Source of the DNA: an uncultured Desulfobacterium sp.
GTDB taxonomy: Bacteria; Desulfobacterota; Desulfobacteria; Desulfobacterales; Desulfobacteraceae
Reading direction: 5' to 3'
Length of the DNA stretch: 16,941 bases
Assembly: GCA_937124525.1 (NCBI GenBank)
Contig: CAKZLA010000136.1
Location: 1 to 16,941 of the forward strand
Made by a program: the position numbers and the translations under genes. The notes under the pieces are model-generated. The model was not told the origin of the DNA. It saw nothing but the letters and a program-made list of their open reading frames with translations, and ran no database searches. Shown one piece after another: positions 13,815 to 16,941 of this stretch (within the stretch, counting starts at the first letter, position 1; each line of letters begins with the position of its first letter).

Positions 13815-16055
13815 TTATGCTTCAACAGGAAGCTCAATAATAAAGATGGCACCACAGGGGGCGTTGTCCGTTACCCGGATCATCCCCTCATGGTCGGAGA
13901 TGATGGAATTGACGATGGCAAGCCCCAGACCCATCCCTGATTTTTTGGTTGAAAAGTATGGTTCAAACAGACGGGTTTTTTCTTCATCTGAAATTCCCTT
14001 TCCCGTATCTGCCACCTCGATTCTCACCCGTTTTAAGATGGTATCCAGGGAGACATCAATTGTGATGGTGCCATTCTTATGAACGGCGGACACCGCATTG
14101 TCAATGAGGTTGATAAAAGCCTGTTTGATCTGCTGTCGATCCAGGTTTAAAAGGGGCAGCTCCGGGGCAATGGAAAGGATAAAGGAGACATGTTCCAGTC
14201 CTTCACGGTACAGGGCCACCGTCTCTGTGATGATTTTTTCCAGGTTGCACGGTTTCATCAGGGTGTCGGGGAATCTGGCAAAGGTTGCGAATTCATTGAC
14301 AAGGTTTCGGATGAGATCCACATGCTCCACGATCATTTCAGTGCATTGATCAAAAACCGTTTCATTGATCTGTTTTGAATATTTTCTTTTTAATCGCTGG
14401 GCTGACAGTTTGATGGGGGTTAACGGGTTCTTCACCTCATGGGCAATGCGCCGGGCCACCTCCCGCCATGCGGCCATGCGTTGTGCCTTTTCCAGTTCTG
14501 TGAGGTCATCAAACACCATGACAGCCCCCATATCTTCGTGATTTTCGTTTTGCAGTGCATTAAAATGAGCAGCAAAATGTTTTGGGCTTCCATTAATGGT
14601 GATGGACAGGGGAAATGCCATACTGGTCAATGATCGGGGGATCTGATGACTTATTTTTTCTGCCAGCTTAAGATGGTCTTTTTGAAGGGTGTCCCTGAAA
14701 TTTTTTCCAAGAATCTGGTTTGAGGAGATACTGAGCATGGCTTCGGCGGCTTTGTTAATGGTGGTGATGGTGCCCGATGCATCCACAGAGATCACCCCGG
14801 CAGAGATGTTTTTCAATACCACCTCCATATACTGCCGGCTTTTTTCAATTTCCAGGTTTTGCTGCCTCATTTTTTTTTCAGACAGGGCCAGTTTTTCATT
14901 GCCGGTGGCAAGTTCACGGGTCATGGAGTTAAATGAGTTGATAAGGGTGCCGATTTCATCATCTGAGGTGAAATCAATCTGGTAATTTAAATCCCCCCGG
15001 GTGACCCGCTCTGTGCCTTCGGCAAATTTCATGAGGGGAATGGTAATGGACTTGGCAAGATAAAATCCAAACCACACGGCACAGAAAACCGCCAGAAGTG
15101 CCACAATGGAAAGGGCCATATAATTGGACCACTGAATGGGCTTTTTGAGCATTTTAAACTGACGATAGGTTTCGGTCCCCTGGGAAATTGAAACAAGGCT
15201 CTGGGAAATATCCAGGGGTAACAGGGTGGTGATCACCAGAAACCCCACGCTTTTGTCTGGTGGACCATCAACGGGTATCCGGGTGATGGTTCTGACAATT
15301 TCCCCAGCATTGATATTTTGAACTATGGATCTGGCCCTTTGGTTTCCATGGAAATCCAGAAGATCATTACTGGTGAGTAAACCAAAATAATGCTGCCCCA
15401 GTTCATGGGTAAGGGAAAGGGTCAGGCGTTTGGCATCCGGGGCATACACTTCTACCCCATGGAGGTTGAATGCCCGCTGGAGCACCTGGGCATAACGGGT
15501 GAGGTCATTGCTTTTTTCCGGGGCAAGCAGGGTCTGGGATTCAATGTGATAGGCGGCCCGTGTGGCAAAAAATAAATTGCGGTCTTCGATGAAGCCATAG
15601 ACCTGCCTGCCCAGGTTCAGGGAGCTGTCAAGGGTCTGTTCCACAGGGACGTCAAACCAGAAGGTAAGGCTTCGGGAGATAAAATGGATGGAGAAGTAAA
15701 AAAGTACCGTTGTGGGTAACAGGGCCAATGTGACAAATGCCAGGACCAGTTTTGTTTTGAACCGGGTGCCGAACAGTTTATTTTTTTTTTCGTAGTAGAG
15801 TTTTACAAGATTTCTGAATACCAGCAAAATAAGGGAGAGAAGCAGCAGGAGATTGGTATTTATGAGAATAAACACCAGCACTGCATTGGAGATGGGAAAT
15901 TGTTCACCTATATCCGTAATCCTGGTTTCTGCAAAGGTTAATATCCCCACCAGGGAAAGAATGATGAGCATGAGAGCCGCTTCTTTTTTAAACCGGGATT
16001 CTCCCTGGGCGCTGTCCGTGGTGGGCTGGGTTGAGAATGTATGGGGATGGGTCAT
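13815..16055 (-). CDS. ntrY: NtrY-like membrane sensor histidine kinase
   Basis: A 746-residue kinase with the NtrY layout. Three N-terminal membrane helices (~26-42, 57-80, 102-125) are followed by a periplasmic sensor segment (~126-307), a fourth helix (~311-334), HAMP (~335-390), a coiled linker, and PAS (~405-520). The HisKA phosphoacceptor is H539 (RRIAHEVKNPLTPIKL). The HATPase domain has an N-box around N653 (NLIDNAVSAV), DTGKG (683-687) and GMGLGLA (707-713). It would autophosphorylate and pass phosphate to NtrX. The signal sensed is unknown. NtrYX systems respond to nitrogen, redox or envelope state in other bacteria. The ATG at 16053-16055 has no clear Shine-Dalgarno sequence. A repeat complex starts 15 bases upstream and fills the gap to the DUF4390 gene, so read-through or a promoter inside the repeats must drive it. 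Confidence 0.92.
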   Translation of the reverse strand: MTHPHTFSTQPTTDSAQGESRFKKEAALMLIILSLVGILTFAETRITDIGEQFPISNAVLVFILINTNLLLLLSLILLVFRNLVKLYYEKKNKLFGTRFKTKLVLAFVTLALLPTTVLFYFSIHFISRSLTFWFDVPVEQTLDSSLNLGRQVYGFIEDRNLFFATRAAYHIESQTLLAPEKSNDLTRYAQVLQRAFNLHGVEVYAPDAKRLTLSLTHELGQHYFGLLTSNDLLDFHGNQRARSIVQNINAGEIVRTITRIPVDGPPDKSVGFLVITTLLPLDISQSLVSISQGTETYRQFKMLKKPIQWSNYMALSIVALLAVFCAVWFGFYLAKSITIPLMKFAEGTERVTRGDLNYQIDFTSDDEIGTLINSFNSMTRELATGNEKLALSEKKMRQQNLEIEKSRQYMEVVLKNISAGVISVDASGTITTINKAAEAMLSISSNQILGKNFRDTLQKDHLKLAEKISHQIPRSLTSMAFPLSITINGSPKHFAAHFNALQNENHEDMGAVMVFDDLTELEKAQRMAAWREVARRIAHEVKNPLTPIKLSAQRLKRKYSKQINETVFDQCTEMIVEHVDLIRNLVNEFATFARFPDTLMKPCNLEKIITETVALYREGLEHVSFILSIAPELPLLNLDRQQIKQAFINLIDNAVSAVHKNGTITIDVSLDTILKRVRIEVADTGKGISDEEKTRLFEPYFSTKKSGMGLGLAIVNSIISDHEGMIRVTDNAPCGAIFIIELPVEA

Positions 16056-16070
16056 GGATAAGGGCCGTTG

Positions 16071-16091
16071 TAAATATTCGGGTTGGGAATG
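16071..16091 (+). repeat. single 21-bp unit of copy C, separated from its palindrome
   Basis: TAAATATTCGGGTTGGGAAT plus one base matches the unit beside copy B and the tandem units beside copy A. It is separated from the rest of copy C by the 102-bp insertion at 16098-16199. Confidence 0.85.
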
Positions 16092-16207
16092 TAAATGGGC
16101 TCATCACGGATTTGTGTGAAAATTCATAGTTACTGATGCGTAAACACTGAGAATTGCATACAAGAATTATACCTCAATCACACTAATCCGCGAAAACCCT
16201 GTAAATG
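16090..16207. mobile_element. 102-bp miniature element with 8-bp target duplication
   Basis: TGTAAATG occurs at 16090-16097 and again at 16200-16207. Between them lie 102 bases (16098-16199) whose ends are inverted repeats. The left 22 bases end in CGGATTTGTGTGA (16107-16119) and the right 22 begin with TCACACTAATCCG (16178-16190). Each core sits exactly nine bases from its end, and 17 of 22 positions match. The ends start GG-T--TC. Excising the insert and one duplication joins the 21-bp unit to palindrome C just as in copy B. It encodes no protein. The 8-bp duplication and GG-starting ends would suit mobilisation by an ISL3-like transposase, but that is a guess. Confidence 0.85.
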
Positions 16208-16307
16208 TTTGGCCAGTGCTCCATATTCGCCTATTTAGGGCTGCCTAATGTAATGCTATGTGAGCAGGCCAAACTTAGGTGAAGATGGGGTGCTGGCCGA
16301 ATATTTA
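16202..16307 (+). repeat. palindromic element, copy C
   Basis: A 106-bp copy of the palindrome, between ntrY and the DUF4390 gene. It has GTTTGGCCAGTGCTCC on the left and GGGGTGCTGGCCGAATA on the right, 21 of 27 matching, and the shared inner block GAGCAGGCCAAAC. The central stem has decayed (TAATGTAATGCTA). It shares the GTGC/GCAC asymmetry of copy B, so B and C belong to one subfamily. Confidence 0.88.
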
Positions 16308-16311
16308 CCCG

Positions 16312-16890
16312 TTAATATATGAAATCCATGGTATACCAGTCGGTTTCAAAATTCCATAGGGAGAGAAAAAAGAAAACATGGTGCAGGTATAATGGCAGTT
16401 TAATTTTTTTCATTTCTGCTTTTATGCGGATTTGATATTTTTTACCCCGGATCAGTTGATCCATGGGAACAATGGTGAACCCGGTGATGTCGGTCATCTG
16501 TTCTCTGGCAATATTAAATGTTTTAATTGTAAGAGACTCCTTTGATTTCCATGGCCTTGACAGGGAAAAATCTTCTCTGAGGGCGTTGTACTTAAGGGTG
16601 CTGGATATTTTGTGGCTGGATATTTTTTCGTCAAACCAGCTTTCCCTGGCTCGGTACAGTGAAATGTAAAAGGTAAATGTGGTGGGTACACCGTTGAGGA
16701 TCGCCTCATTGATTTTTTGGGTAAATGCGTTCTGAACGTTAAAGTAAGCAATCAGGTGATCCCGGGTGTTGGTGAGGGTCACATTGTCCAGAAATGCTTT
16801 TTTTGCCATGGCCGTGGTGGAACAACAAAGTACGAGGCCAAGGCAGGCCATCATAAACAGGGGGAAATGGGGCGGTTTTTTCAGGATCAT
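16312..16890 (-). CDS. exported DUF4390 family protein
   Basis: A 192-residue protein with an N-terminal signal peptide: KK, then a hydrophobic stretch (FPLFMMACLGLVLCC) and a likely cleavage site after TTAMA (~28). The mature part looks beta-rich, with NVTLTNTRDHLIAYFNVQNAF, GVPTTFTFYISLYRARESWF, a charged middle, and KKYQIRIKAEMKKIKLPLYL near the end. It ends in SLWNFETDWYTMDFIY. This matches the pattern of DUF4390 proteins, which often lie directly upstream of ntrYX in Deltaproteobacteria, so a periplasmic role linked to NtrY sensing is plausible but unproven. Its ATG overlaps the stop of the preceding gene as ATGA, which implies translational coupling. No clear Shine-Dalgarno sequence is visible. 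Confidence 0.75.
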   Translation of the reverse strand: MILKKPPHFPLFMMACLGLVLCCSTTAMAKKAFLDNVTLTNTRDHLIAYFNVQNAFTQKINEAILNGVPTTFTFYISLYRARESWFDEKISSHKISSTLKYNALREDFSLSRPWKSKESLTIKTFNIAREQMTDITGFTIVPMDQLIRGKKYQIRIKAEMKKIKLPLYLHHVFFFLSLWNFETDWYTMDFIY

Positions 16891-16941
16891 GGGATGGCTG
16901 CCATTTCAACAGGTTGTGTTTCCCAGGCCCCGGTGGTTTCC
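16887..16941 (-). CDS. 3' end of an upstream gene, product unknown
   Basis: The minus strand at the right edge is open for 17 codons (ETTGAWETQPVEMAAIP) and ends with TGA at 16887-16889, sharing ATGA with the DUF4390 start. Such an overlap is typical of genes in one operon. The visible part is too short to identify the product. Confidence 0.5.
   Translation of the reverse strand, partial: ETTGAWETQPVEMAAIP

Noticed and set aside
7347..16307. Near-equal spacing (~4.36 kb) of the three palindromes
   Set aside because: With only three copies, in different orientation and between unrelated genes, equal spacing is most simply coincidence.
1..16941. A defence, phage or other wholly new gene system
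   Set aside because: All well-supported genes belong to known housekeeping or metabolic families. The novelty seen is in the repeats and in individual motif changes.

Overview
The window reads as chromosomal DNA of an anaerobic, sulfate-reducer-like Desulfobacterota (Deltaproteobacteria, probably Desulfobacteraceae). This rests on gene content and order: a B12-riboswitch-controlled short-form ThiC homologue followed by cobT (the arrangement of anaerobic benzimidazole synthesis), a B12-binding radical SAM/DUF2344 fusion overlapping an RNase G gene, and DUF4390-ntrY-ntrX-rsmD. The assignment is inferred from memory of these families and was not checked by search.

Layout. Positions 1-734 hold a junction between two broken genes: the end of a cupin/JmjC-like gene on the minus strand (off the left edge) and the last ~177 codons of glnA on the plus strand. 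After a 341-bp gap with hairpins comes an Fsr-like MFS exporter (1076-2239). A cobalamin riboswitch (2371-2546) then controls bzaF-cobT (2645-5213), which would make the lower ligand of a cobamide anaerobically and activate it. On the minus strand follow a 69-codon coiled-coil ORF (5315-5524), two strong hairpins, an intrinsic terminator and asnS (5940-7319). A divergent intergenic region separates asnS from the radical SAM gene (7617-10154) and rng (10148-11716). The right-hand block, all minus strand, is an upstream gene end, the DUF4390 gene, ntrY, ntrX and rsmD: an envelope-stress or nitrogen-type two-component system with an exported protein upstream and a 16S rRNA methyltransferase downstream.

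The most distinctive content is non-coding. Three copies of a ~106-114-bp palindromic element (A 7347-7460, B 11738-11848, C 16202-16307) each carry one or more copies of a 21-bp unit on one side. Copy B fits exactly between the convergent stop codons of rng and rsmD. Copy C is interrupted by a 102-bp element (16098-16199) with 22-bp imperfect terminal inverted repeats and a perfect 8-bp target duplication. Removing the insert restores the arrangement seen in copy B. This is a small nested, non-autonomous mobile-element system. The main protein-level oddity is NtrX, whose sigma-54 contact motif reads GAFPEA instead of GAFTGA. I saw no defence system, CRISPR, prophage or tRNA.
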